Source: Hemerocallis citrina | Taxonomy: Eukaryota > Streptophyta > Magnoliopsida > Asparagales > Asphodelaceae | Reading direction: 5' to 3' | NCBI GenBank assembly: GCA_017893485.1 | Contig: CM030367.1 | Span: 139,256,388-139,320,387 of the forward strand | DNA length: 64,000 bases | Part shown: positions 35,848 to 46,559 of the stretch, one piece after another | How the letters are laid out: the number at the start of each line of letters is the position of its first letter | Numbering within the stretch: the stretch's first letter is position 1 | Notes under the pieces: model-generated | Told to the model about the DNA's origin: nothing | What the model saw: the letters and a program-made list of their open reading frames with translations, nothing else | Database searches by the model: none | Position numbers and translations under genes: made by a program

Positions 35848-36762
35848 TTAATTTCTTGCATTTTCATTCGGTTCTGTTTGTAGGCAATGATGAGATTGAT
35901 TTTGATATAAGTTGGTTACAAAATTTTTGGGCATTGAAATTAGCACTTCATTGGTATCATATGTGGTATCAAAAATTAGCACTTCACCAAAATGCTTGTA
36001 AGCCTTCCTAGCAATAGCATCAACCCATAACACATGAGTTAATTTGTTGTCTTCATCAACCTTGTAATGAAAACAGAAAGAAGGATTCATCTCTTTTTCC
36101 TCTTGCAAGTGCTCCAGCAATATATCAACATCATAAGCTCTCATATCATCCTTCTCTCTTTGCAACGAATTTCTAATGTCTTTTTCAGTACAATTAATGT
36201 TACTGAAACCTTCATTTTCTATTTCCATGAAGGACATAAACTCTGAAGTTCTTATGTTAGCCTCTTTGAAAGAACTAAGTAAACTTTTTTGCGCTTCAGA
36301 GACAGTTCTATTACATCTTAAAAATTGTTGCTTTCTAGGTGTGACACAAATATGGGTGTGCTCTTCAACAAACCTACGGATTGACCATCTCCCGTCATCA
36401 TCCCTTTGCATTCGTATTTGAGCCATACACCCTTCTTTCGTCACAGCCCTTCTCCTTCTCTTGATCAAATTTGAAGAAGAAGATTCTTCATTATTGGCAA
36501 CATTCACAACAGTTGTATCAACCGGCTTGCCTTGCTTTGAGCAAACAAATTGTTGTGAATATCTCTCCTTTGTGGTAGTGTCAACCATCGTTGCAAACTT
36601 GCGTACTGAAAACCCAACTAATTTTGCATATGTTTTATAAAATTCATATCCGTCGTCTAATGTTGCAAATACTAAACCAACAAATGGTTTAGAAGCATCA
36701 TCAACGTCCCTCCAACTGGACTGAACATCTTGGCTTAGTAATTCTTTATTTTCAACCTCCAT
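35848..36762 (-). pseudogene. FAR1-related (FRS-like) MULE transposase, N-terminal 304 residues
   Basis: The frame starts at ATG 36762 and is open to 35848. Residues about 37-140 form a FAR1 DNA-binding domain (FYKTYAKLVGFSVRK...) with WRKY-GCM1-type zinc ligands visible as Cys74, Cys112, His135 and His137. Residues 99-107 are very basic, a likely nuclear localisation signal. The middle (about 150-240) resembles the FRS region before the transposase core, and VLIFDTTYDTN (residues 261-271) is the beginning of the MULE domain with its first catalytic Asp265. The next 33 residues match nothing and the frame stops; intact relatives run to over 600 residues. It could still make a DNA-binding protein without catalytic activity. 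The right inverted repeat lies upstream and would supply the promoter. Confidence 0.85.
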
Positions 36763-37308
36763 CCTTCATAGGAGAATGAGACAACAAACATTAAAAAAAA
36801 GCTACAACTTTAAATTAACACAAACGAAAAAGTCTAACAGACTACATTCTTGATCTACAAGTAATAAAGTGTTCATACTGAGGGAATATGAAACTTAGTG
36901 TTTGAAGAATTCAAGTATGTACAGATTTTAGACAGTTAAATTTTTTTCTTTTTGGGGAGAAACATCCATAGTTAAATGGCAAGCAACCTTCAGCTTCTTA
37001 CAAGGGTTTTACATGAAATTTGGGTGCTTATATGCATGTGTCATGTCCTATTATCATTGATTGAAGCAAATCTCGAAAGAAACAAAAACTAGACTGCATA
37101 TTACATGGATTTTGTGTGCTTATATGCATGTGTCATGTCCCAATCTTAAAATTCCATATACTAGTACGAATATTATTTGCTATTCTAAATGTACTAGTAC
37201 GAATACTAGTGCGAATATTAACAAAGCATAATTTAAGCGCTAAAAATATAACAACAAACTAGAAGCATTTGTAAAGGAAATAAAATTTGAAAATGAGCTG
37301 CAAAATCG
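36763..37308 (-). other. upstream region of the MULE2 frame
   Basis: This is AT-rich, with a repeated TTATATGCATGTGTCATGTC motif (37028 and 37120) and no coding. It is probably the 5' untranslated or intron region of the transposase gene. Confidence 0.5.
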
Positions 37309-37912
37309 AAACCCTTATCGTAGTTTGGGTTTTCCGTCGGAGAGAGAGAACGAACTTGTGAGAGCTCTTCTTTGGTGCTAAGACGACAAGACCGATGGGG
37401 GCTGATCGATTATACCCCTTTTATCCCTCGACAGATCTGAAGATAAGCGACTGGAGATCCGATCGATCGTGGTGTTGGGTTTACACAGGTAACGAAGAAA
37501 GAGAGTGGGAGAGAAGAGCTTGACTTCGCTATCTTCGATTAGGGTTTCGAAGAGAGGTGGATTAGGGTTTCGAAGATGGTGATCGGGACTGAGAGCGTGA
37601 GAAGAGAAGAGATAGGGATTAGGGTTGTGAAGAGAGCGGGGCGATCTTCGAGAGCGGGAGAGAGAGCGGGAGAAGATAAGAGGCAGTCTATTAGGGTTTG
37701 GAACGATAAAGAGCGGGAGAGAAGAGAGCGTGAGAAGATAAGAGAGAAGGGGTATAATCGATTATACCACTTTTACCCCTCACCTCATCTGAAGATAAGC
37801 GGCAATAGATCTCAGCCATCCGATCGCGATCAAGATCGATCGGATGGCTGAGATCTCCAACTCCCGATAAGGATACCAGCTTCCCAGCTCTTAATAGACT
37901 TACTCTCTCTCT
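37309..37912 (-). repeat. right terminal inverted repeat of MULE2
   Basis: This is the inverse of 35237-35773, with about 75 extra bases (about 37322-37396) near its inner end. It ends CTCTTAATAGACTTACTCTC at the outer edge. Confidence 0.88.
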
Positions 37913-37931
37913 ATATATATATATATATATA
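37913..37931. repeat. short (TA)n at the MULE2 right end
   Basis: About ten TA units separate MULE2 from the resumed MITE sequence. Confidence 0.85.
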
Positions 37932-38260
37932 TTAAAAAAAGTCCCCCAGACAGAAGATCATCATCCGTCCAGGTATATTTTTTTTTCTTTTTTCAATTAA
38001 GCGCGCGACCAGACCGAAGATCTTCTTCTGTCTGGCTCTATTTTTTTTTAATTATTGTCAAACGAAACATGATCTTCCGTCTATCGAATTTTGGGTATTA
38101 AGAAATTATTTATTTTATTAGACGGAGGATGTTCTTTCGTCTGTATATTTTATTATTTTTTAACCCAAATTTTGGCTTTAACGATAGCAGCACAACTCTT
38201 CTATTTCCATTCTCCTATTGCCAAATACCTATAATATAACAACAGCGATAGTGGAATCTC
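37932..38260 (+). mobile_element. hairpin-rich PIF/Harbinger-like MITE, right half (MITE-A)
   Basis: This completes the element begun at 13384: it ends GCGATAGTGGAATCTC followed by TAA (38261-38263), the inverse of the left end. It carries three more imperfect hairpins of the GACGGAAGATCTTCCGTC type (about 37950-37973, 38010-38034 and 38130-38152). Confidence 0.78.
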
Positions 38261-38263
38261 TAA

Positions 38264-38451
38264 TAAAACAAAGCCAGAGTACTCGGCGTGATAAGTACCT
38301 ACAATGCAAAAAATATTTTTGTTGCTGTTGTCAGTTTTAGGTGGAGGTTTGAAATGAAGCTGGTGGATTTTGTTTGGACAAGAATGCCCCAAGATTTGAA
38401 CACCTTGAAAAGGGTGTTTTGGATAATTTAAGGGTTATGCATTTTATCTCT
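38264..38451. other. unassigned DNA between two MITEs
   Basis: This is the right flank of MITE-A and left flank of MITE-B. No domain is readable; a short minus-strand frame (38201-38392) overlaps the MITE end and is not convincing. Confidence 0.45.
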
Positions 38452-38454
38452 TAA

Positions 38455-39189
38455 GAGCATCCACGGTGGTTTCTTAAAATTGGCAAATTGCCATTTTATA
38501 GCATACGATGCTCTGCAATGGTTTTCTATTTTGCAAATTTTTGGCAAACTCGCTATATCTGTTTCTCATATATGAGAAACGAAATAGTCATTCTCAAATT
38601 ATGAAGGACGGTATAACATATATCGTCCCTCCGATTTTAATATATTTTAATCCAGTCAGACGGTATAACATATACCGTCCCCCCGAATTTTATTTATTTA
38701 TTTATTTATTTTTAAAAACTCCTCAGACGGGATATGTTATCCCGTCTGAATTGGACGGGAGAACATATCCCGTCCAAGGAGTTTTTTGTATTTTTCCTTT
38801 TTTTTTTAATTTTTAAAAAATGAACGGCCAAGATTTGGCCGATTAAAAAATATATATATAAATTCTCGGACGGTACATGATGTACCGTCCTTGAATTGGG
38901 GAGGTAGTGGGTAGGTTTAGGATTATTAATTAGGTTTAGGTAGTTAATTAATTAGGTTTAGGTATTATTATATAATTTATTTTATTTAATTAATATATTT
39001 TAATAGTTAATCAGTAATTAAAATTTGTAAATTTTTTTTAAACGAGAGACGGTATATGTTATACCGTCCCACGCAATTTTTTTTTAAAAAGCGAGGAATA
39101 TAGCAAACAACCACTGCAGCCTTTTATCCTATTTGCTATTACTGTAGCCGCCATTTTTGGCAAAATGAGAAACACCATTGTGGATGCTC
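38455..39189 (+). mobile_element. complete hairpin-rich PIF/Harbinger-like MITE (MITE-B, 735 bp)
   Basis: TAA duplications lie at 38452-38454 and 39190-39192. The ends are GAGCATCCACGGTGGTTTCT and, inverted, GAGCATCCACAATGGTGTTT. At least six internal hairpins exist: 38606-38628, 38659-38679, 38724-38748, 38751-38777, 38868-38890 and 39048-39068. Most are perfect stems of 8-10 bp with 3-7-base loops, built on GACGG...CCGTC. There is no coding capacity. Confidence 0.88.
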
Positions 39190-39192
39190 TAA

Positions 39193-39398
39193 TTGGCAGA
39201 GACTGCTGCTTCAAGAGTTAGGGAGGAGGGTGTCTAGGGCCTTATTTATATATACATGATTACGATAATGAGGAGATGTAGACTGGACTGGCAATGGGAA
39301 AGTTGTGCTCAGCCTCAGGGATGTTGAGGAGATTTTATAGATGGGTGGACTACGTTACTTCGGTTTTTTTACTTTGATGGATTGTTCCCATTCTAAAT

Positions 39399-39444
<46 letters not shown>

Positions 39445-39600
39445 CAAGATATAGTAGACAAACTCCACTTTTCCAATAAAAATCGCATTACTTTTTAATT
39501 TTTATCCATTTTTTAAAAAAAAATTATTTTTGATGGAGATCAATGAAATTTAGGGAATATAGGCATAGAAGTAGAAGTTCTAAAATCTGAAGTTATTTAC
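39193..39600. other. unassigned, with (TA)n at 39402-39439
   Basis: This is the right flank of MITE-B. It has one TA microsatellite of about 19 units and no readable gene. Confidence 0.5.
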
Positions 39601-40218
39601 ACTTGCGTTTGGTACAAGGATTTTTTTTGTTTTCTGGGAATCTTAACTTGGGAATTTAGTTTTCCATGTTTGGTATGCTAATTTTTAAATTCAAATTTCC
39701 AAAAAACTAACATTTATAGGATTTTTTTTTTTGCTATAATTCGCACAAAAAAATTTCATGAGGGAGATGGGATTCTTAGATTCCCAAGTGCTTGGAAAAT
39801 GTTATTTCTTTAAAATTACAATTTTGCCCCTAAAATAAACAAAACCCTAAACTTGGCTTACTTTTATTTCATTGTTTGCAAACCTATTGCTTCTAGGGAG
39901 TTGAAATCGTTCATTCTCTGACTGATATAGCCCTAGTATTCAGGTTCTCACAAAAATGAAATCCGGACAAGCTCTCTAAGCCTCTAGCTGGTGTAAAAAT
40001 TATGGTGCTCTGGCAATTTTTTCCCGAACTAATAGGATGTCATGTTGAGCTTTAGGAAAAAGATATTCAAAATAAATTCCTATTGCAGTTTCTATGTTTT
40101 TTTGGTGGTTTGTGGATTTTTGCAATGATAGCTCAGCCAACTTCTGGTGTGATTGAATTATAAGTGCATCTTTAGCTGTTGAATTTCTTTGAATAATAAT
40201 ACATTAATCTTTTGTTTG
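39601..40218. other. possible left arm of a MITE hosting the LINE
   Basis: GCGTTTGGTACAAGG and CTGGGAATCTTAACTTGGGA (39605-39655), then CATGTTTGGTATGC, resemble, in inverse, 42800-42925 on the other side of the LINE. This suggests a small inverted-repeat element that the LINE entered. The match is loose and no target duplication is clear. Confidence 0.35.
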
Positions 40219-40232
40219 ATATCCTGCAAATA
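40219..40232. repeat. 14-bp LINE target duplication, left copy
   Basis: ATATCCTGCAAATA is repeated exactly at 42634-42647. Confidence 0.93.
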
Positions 40233-42633
40233 ATGGATTTTGCTAAGGCATTCGACACGGTAAATTGGGAGACACTCAGACACCCTACTTTTTAAAATTG
40301 ATTTTGCTAAGGCATTCGACACGGTAAATTGGGATTTCTTAGATCAGCTCTTAATTGCTAGAGGATTTGGCCAATCTTGGTGCAGATGGATCCATATGAT
40401 CTTGCGGACAGCTAAGTCTTCCATCCTTATAAATGGTGAAGGGGGTCGTCAAATTAACTCGAAGAGAGGATTGAAACATGGAGATCCACTCTCACCAATG
40501 CTTTTCATCCTGGTAGTGGCTGTCCTAGCTCAGATGCTCCAAAATGGTCGCAGAAACGAAGTATTCTCTCCGCTGCCTGTCAGAGGCTCAATTGCGGACT
40601 TTTCAGTTCTACAGTTTGCAGATGACACACTTCTTTTTTGCAAGGGGGATGAAGAAGAGGTCATTAATCTTAAGGTAGCACTGCGACTTTTTGCAAACTT
40701 CTCTGGTCTAGCTATCAATTTCGACAAATCATCCTTAGTGTATTTTGGAAAGTCAAAAATAAAACTCAAAGCATTCTCAACTATCCTTGGATGCAAAGAG
40801 GAGAGTTTGCCTCTTAAATATCTTGGTATGTCACTTGCTTCGGGTAAACTCAGTAAACAATATTGGCAACCATTGCTCCTTAAAATTGAGCGAAGGCTCT
40901 CAATGTGGAAAGGGAAAATGTCAAGAGGTGGCAGACTTGTTCTTATAAATTCTGTGCTTAGTGCTCTGCCGGTCTACTACGCCTCTTTCTTTCGGTTACC
41001 CCTTTGGGTAATCAGAAAAATTGACCAACTGCGCAGCAGATTCTTCTGGTGTGGCGCAAATAACGATATCAGAGGCATTGCAAGTGTGCAGTGGACAAAA
41101 ATTTGTCAGCCGAAAGACCAAGGTGGCCTGGGGGTTCTTGATCTAAGGGTGTTCAATGAAGCTCTTCTGATGAAGTGGTGGTGGAAGTTGATTGCATCAG
41201 ACTCCCTGCCTAGCCAAACCCTGAGAAGCATGTATCAACGAAGCAATTCTAACCAACTAGTATGCCCTTCTACTGCTTCTTGTTTCTGGAAAGGAATCTA
41301 TCCACTAAAAGATCAATTCTTTGTCAACATCCAATGGAGCCTTGGTAGGGGTAACCTTATTAATTTTTGGTCGTCCAAATGGATTAATGGAGCAAGCATC
41401 TCTTCCCTATATCAGAATCTGGCTGCCGCAGCATGGAATACTGAAGCAGACATTCTCTCTCAAGGGTCTTGGTCTGATGGCTCTTGGACCTGGCAGCCAA
41501 GGCTGAATTGTGTTCTCACAGAGTCCATGCGGGAGGAGAAGTTGTGACTGCTTGGGCTGCTTGTACATTACCAACCCTCAAGTTCTGATGACCAACCATC
41601 CTGGCGCCTGACTGCATCCTCTTCTTTCACTGTCAAGTCTGCTTACAATTTCTTCATCATGGCTGGCCTCAGATCCCCTTACTACACTGCTACTTGGTCC
41701 TCGTCTGCCCCGCTCAAATGCAAAGTGTTCATCTGGATGCTTAGTTGGAACAAGCTCAACTCAAAAGAATTCCTCCTCTCCAAAGGATGGTCGGGTGACA
41801 CTACATGCACAGCTTGTGCATGTTCTGTTGAATCGACCTTTCACATTTTTTTTGAATGCCCACGAGTTGCCGTTGCAACTTGGAAGCACTTCACTGCACT
41901 GCCCAATATTCATAACATGCCCCATCACTTACACGAGTGCTTCATGACCTGGTGCTTTGAAAATCACAACCACAGACACACTTGGCACCTATTGACTGTC
42001 TCAATTTGTTGGAGTTTGTGGCTAGCTAGAAATCATCGCACTTTTTCTTCTAAAGATGTGCAAGCAAAGGATATTATTACTAATGCAATTTTTTGCTTTC
42101 GCTCTTGGATAGATGGTATGGACAGCAGAAAAAAGAAGGCGAAGCTGATGCAAGAAATGGAAATGGAAGGTGTGCAAGATACACTGTTAAAGCAAGCACT
42201 CATAAGGGTTGATCAGTTGGATAGTGATGAGGGGAGTTGCTCGGCCTAGCAACATGCAGTGAAGCGCTCTCATTAACAGTTGATGGTTTTTTTGCTTTTT
42301 GGAAACATATTTTGAGACTTTGCTGATGTAACTTTTCAGTATTATTTTTGGGATATCTGTTAGGGGTCTTTTGTATAACGAGCTTAAATAGTTGATGATG
42401 AAGGGGGATGAGATCATGTGGTTGTGACTAGTAGAGGAGTACGACAATAGTCCAATGCCCTCTCTACGACACAAATGCATGCTATCTCAAACCTGGATTC
42501 GTCAAATGACTCGTTTTTTGTTTTTGAACCCCTACTTAGATTACTTTCTGTAATAGTGTTTAAACTTCTCTTACTTAGATATATATATTTTCTGTGAGGT
42601 AGGGCAATCCTACCTTTTACCCGTCAAAAAAAA
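40233..42633 (+). mobile_element. 5'-truncated L1-type LINE
   Basis: A perfect 14-bp target duplication and a terminal poly(A) (42625-42633) show target-primed insertion. The element lacks the 5' UTR, ORF1, endonuclease and the first part of RT. Its first 36 bp or so (40235-40270) are repeated at 40299-40334 with about 28 unrelated bases between, a 5'-end rearrangement typical of aberrant LINE integration. The 3' UTR is about 42250-42624. Confidence 0.93.
40300..42249 (+). pseudogene. LINE ORF2: reverse transcriptase and zf-RVT domain, one stop
   Basis: The single frame from the DFAKAFDTVNW motif (RT motif A, 40300) to the stop at 42249 is broken only by TGA at 41545-41547. RT motif B reads KHGDPLSPMLFIL (about 40480). 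The catalytic motif C, FADD, has its two Asp codons at 40621-40626. KYLGMSLASGK and GGRLVLINSVLSALP are typical post-RT segments. The zinc-binding zf-RVT region (FIWMLSWNKLN...C..C...H.FFECP) is at about 41720-41870, followed by SICWSLWLARN. The protein would reverse transcribe LINE RNA at a nicked target. The absent N-terminus makes this copy inactive regardless of the stop. Confidence 0.92.
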
Positions 42634-42647
42634 ATATCCTGCAAATA

Positions 42648-42939
42648 TATTGTCCTCTTTCAATTTTAAGTCATGTTACCACTTAAAATTGTTTGTATTT
42701 TGTGGCCCAGATTTGCATCATTTTTTTTGCTCAGGTATTTCATCAAATAGTTTGTTTTGTTATTTGAGGATGAAAGGGGTATTTTGGACAATAAGATTAA
42801 AATTCCCAGAATATGTAGCTCAACCAAATATAGGAAATTAAGTTTCCAACTAACATTCTCAGAGATATTTAAGACCTACCAAACATGTTTTATAATTCCT
42901 AGAAATCATAAATCCCAGTCTTTAGACTTTTTGATGTGG
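42648..42939. other. DNA between LINE and MITE-C, possible right arm of the LINE host element
   Basis: It contains AAAATTCCCAGAATATGTAG and CTACCAAACATGTTTTATAA, inverse relatives of the segment at 39605-39720. No gene is visible. Confidence 0.35.
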
Positions 42940-42942
42940 TAA

Positions 42943-43490
42943 GAGCATCTACTATCGTCTTGTCTAAATTTTCTACTTTTAGAAATTATGATTTAGAAAC
43001 TATACGTGGCCTCTGCTATCGTTGCTACTATTGTTATTGCTAAAAGCGAGAGTTTTTTTTTAATAGGATGGATGATGTCCTCCGTTTGATGCTATTTTTT
43101 TTCTTTTCTGAAACGTCGGACGGATGGTTTCAATATATTTTTTTCTTCCCAAACTCAGCCGGGGGGGGGGGGACAGATGAAGTTCATCCAATCCGTCTGA
43201 GCCCTTTTTCCATTTTTTATACAAAAATTATGATAATTTGAAATTACCATTTTGGCCCTTAGATCCTAAGCCTACTTAATTTTGGTGAGAGGGTAAATCA
43301 GTAATTAAAAAATAATTTAATAATTAAAAATTGAGGGACAGATGATCTTCATCCGTCTCTCAATTAAGCCTATTTAACTACATTTTTTTCCTTCCAAATA
43401 AACGAGGGACAGAGCTTCATGTACCGTCCGTCCCTTTTTTCCTCAAACAAATCATTTTCATCCGTGTTCTATATTTAGCAGGCTTCTAAA
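42943..43490 (+). mobile_element. decayed hairpin-rich MITE (MITE-C)
   Basis: It starts GAGCATCTACTATCG after TAA (42940-42942), matching MITE-A and MITE-B. Inside are hairpin-like units such as GGACAGATGATCTTCATCCG followed by TCTCTC (about 43333-43360), GACAGATGAAGTTCATCC (43171-43190) and an AGCTTCATGTACCGTCCGTC unit near 43410. The right terminus is not clear; it should lie near 43480-43500. Confidence 0.6.
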
Positions 43491-43499
43491 GTGACTCCT

Positions 43500-43923
43500 A
43501 AGTTTAGTGAAACATTGTTTACATGAATCACTTTTGTATGGTAAATTCCAATAACAATTGCTTAACGAATCCATGTTCAGTTCGAAGTAAACACACACAT
43601 AGACATACACATACATAAGCACAAATCAAACTAAGAAGTAGATAGTATGGACAAAGGAGCTCTTCACATATTGGGATTGCATGCAGACAAGGTTTAATTA
43701 GGGATCATTCAAAGCAGAACAAACTATATTTGAGAATTCTCCTCTACGTATATGCTTGCCTAGATGTATTCTTACTTACCGTTGCTTAGCAACAATTGAA
43801 CTTGAGTTGCAAACATGAAGCCCCGCTACTAACATAAGCATAAAATGAATAGGAAGGGGGAGAAATAATTTTCCAAACCACGAGAAAAAGAGAGAAGTTG
43901 ATTTATCATAAATCTTTTATTTC

Positions 43924-43954
<31 letters not shown>

Positions 43955-44731
43955 GACCAAAGGCTAGTGTTTATTCTTTTTCTGTAAGAGAATTATACAT
44001 AAATTGTACTTGATTGCATCACAAATCATTCATGATGTATGCTCCATGAATTGTGTGATTAATGAAGGGGATTAAATCCAGGATTGGGCATTCAGTGTTG
44101 AGGGGATTGAAGTCGACTTGGTTGGATGGTGAAGATTAATGAAGGGGGGTTAACATTCACTGTTAAGGGGATTGAAGTCGACTTGGTTGGATGGTGGAGT
44201 CTAATTTAAAGCCCAAGATGTGAACCAAACAAAGATACTCAGCTGTCAATAAAGAAAGCAAGAGAGAAGGAACTAGGGTAACTGAAAATTTCCAGGTAAC
44301 CGAAAAGAAGGATCTTTACCCTTTTTCCTGATTTTTCATTTTGAGGACGAATTTTGAGCATTTTTCTTTTGATTTGGTTTCAGGGTTGAAGATAAAAGAA
44401 CTGGATTGTCTCTGTGGTCCGGAATTGAACAAGGATAGTTGACCAAAAGTGAAGGTGGATTTCTCATCGCCGTTATATTCGAGGTAAAGGATCCTCCTTC
44501 CCTGTTTTTTTTATCACAGATTTTGAAGCATTTTTCTTTTGATTTTGATTTCAGGAACTGGCTGATCTCTGTTGGTGCGAGTCTGCGAGAATTGTAGCAG
44601 GGAAGGAGGTCTGTGTAAATTTGGCTAGAATTTAGTAGGGTTTTATTGATTTTGTGCAAGAAATTGACCTAATAAAATAATTTGTTGCTATTGCTAATGT
44701 CAGAGTAAATGTGGTTGTGCAGGAGGGTGAG
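43500..44731. other. unassigned interval with a (CAA)n microsatellite and a short tandem duplication
   Basis: A CAA array lies at about 43926-43955. A segment of about 60 bp beginning GGGGATTGAAGTCGACTTGG is present twice (44101 and 44166). The stretch 44320-44620 has two ATTTTTCTTTTGATTTNGNT blocks, each ending in TTTCAG, that look like intron ends, but no exon reads through, so I do not call a gene. Confidence 0.45.
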
Positions 44732-44739
44732 CGTCTCCG

Positions 44740-45009
44740 GAGGGCCGACCCTAGGATTTTAGGGGCCTGAAGCAAACTCTCAAAAAGGGGCCCCACATAT
44801 ACCAAAAAAAAACGATTCATGTATTAGAAAAAAGTAAAAAAGTTTACATGAGAAATCATGGATTTTAGGGGCCTGAAGCTAATGTAAATTTTTTTAGGGG
44901 CCTGAAGCTAATATAAAATCATGAAAAAAATAAATTGATTCATGGATTTTAGGGGCCTGAAGCTAATATATATATATTTTCTTTTATGAAAACAGGAGCC
45001 CTGAAGCTA

Positions 45010-45052
<43 letters not shown>

Positions 45053-45140
45053 TCTTTTCTGAAAATGGGGCCCCTTTTTTTTGATGATTTTGGGGGCCTG
45101 ATGTAAGTGCATCACTTGCATCAATGGAGGGCCGGGCCTA
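44740..45140. mobile_element. non-autonomous hAT element (401 bp) with perfect 8-bp TSD
   Basis: CGTCTCCG is duplicated at 44732-44739 and 45141-45148. Ends read GAGGGCCGACCCTAGG and, inverted, TAGGCCCGGCCCTCC. The interior has four copies of a TTTTAGGGGCCTGAAGCTAA-like unit and an (ATA)n array (45009-45050). The 8-bp duplication and short GGGCC-rich ends identify the hAT superfamily. Confidence 0.88.
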
Positions 45141-45148
45141 CGTCTCCG

Positions 45149-46559
45149 TGGTCTTATTGACTGGACAGAAAAATTATATCTCTCTTTCATAATTATCACT
45201 TAGTACATATTTATAGGTATGTCAATAAACAATGAATAGTGCTTATTAATATAGGCCCCCTTTGTTCTTGGCTTTGCGGGATGAACATGTGACTAACTAT
45301 TCTGGGTAAGGTTCTATGATACATATAACTTTTTGATGTAATTGTCTTGTTTGTTAGATGAGTGAAGTGAAAATAGAAAGGTGAAAAACTTATGTAGAAT
45401 GCAGTTTCCATCAATACTCTAAATAGAAATGAGGGTGTACTTCATTACTCAACTGGTAGGAAACTCCTAGGAGTAAGTATGTCCACTTAGATTCAATCAT
45501 TTCTCATGATGGTAGTGATTCTTCTATTAAAAATGATATAACTTAGTGCGTGCACCCATGCACTAATATAATTGTCTACATAAATGGCCCATAACACAGC
45601 TAAATGGATAGGATGTAATTTTTGTTATCCTTAGTCTGAAAGATTTATGATAGAGTTCCTGAGAGATTTTATGGTCAATTTTAGAAAATAAAATAAGTAT
45701 TTAGTAGTTATTAATGTTATTAAGGATATGTAAGTATTAACCAGTGTTAGAAAGTCGCTACAAGAATAAGTGGTGGGAAGATAGTCATTTTATGTTACCA
45801 CAGGCTTGCATCGTTGATTAATCCTTAAGTACTTGTTTATTTCTATCAGGTATGGACAAAATTAACCAAAGATTTAAATGTGAGATCAAGGACCTAGCCA
45901 TCTATTGTTGCTTGACTGAGAGGCAACAATACAAGATAATCCAAAGCTAATCACAGCAAATACAAATTGAATTTGAAATGGATTAATATAAATAGATCCT
46001 GAAACATAACATGTTTTTTATTATCGGTTTGCCATAATAGTGAGGGTATTTTAGGTTTCGCTTTATAGGATTGGTATCGGGCATTTTGGGCCAATTTCGA
46101 CAGGCTGCAATACAAGATTGTGTAATCGAAATAGGTATCATAGATTTTCAGCTTGAACTTAACAAAACTGTACGAAAAGAGGTTTTGGGGAACTAAGGGT
46201 GCTTAACCCCTAACATTTGAACTCGGTTCTGCTATGCAAGAGGTGATGGAAGATACATAGATGTAAATCGGCTAAATGGGTGCATCTAATCAAAGATAGC
46301 ATATCGAAAAGAATGGATTCCTTGAACGATAAGCGAAATCTTGCCTTTATGTCCGAATTTTTTTGGGATGCCGTGTGTCTGCCGGGGGGGGGGGGGGGAG
46401 GGTGCTAACAGGACTAAGAGATCCTAAGTTGTAAGTTTATGTTGGGGGACAAAAACTCCATTATTTTTTAAAAAGATCATTTGTATTGATGGATTACTTT
46501 AATTTGTATGTTTATCTAAGTTTTTTAGGCAGCTGAGGATGTTAGGGGCAACATAAATA
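45149..46559. other. unassigned interval
   Basis: No domain is readable on either strand. A G-run of about 15 bases lies at 46384-46399. Confidence 0.45.

Larger units (their letters stand above)
35237..37912 (-). mobile_element. Mutator-like element MULE2, FAR1/Jittery-like, truncated transposase
   Basis: This 2.7-kb element is bounded by inverted repeats of about 540-600 bp (35237-35773 and 37309-37912) that share the AGTCTATTAAGAGCTGGGAA end with MULE1. It encodes one minus-strand frame with a FAR1-type DNA-binding domain and only the very start of a MULE transposase. The rest of the transposase was removed by an internal deletion, so it cannot move itself. TA arrays flank both ends and hide the target duplication. 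Confidence 0.85.

Noticed and set aside
44320..44620. Possible host gene with two intron-like TTTCAG ends
   Set aside because: No exon on either side stays open or shows a domain.
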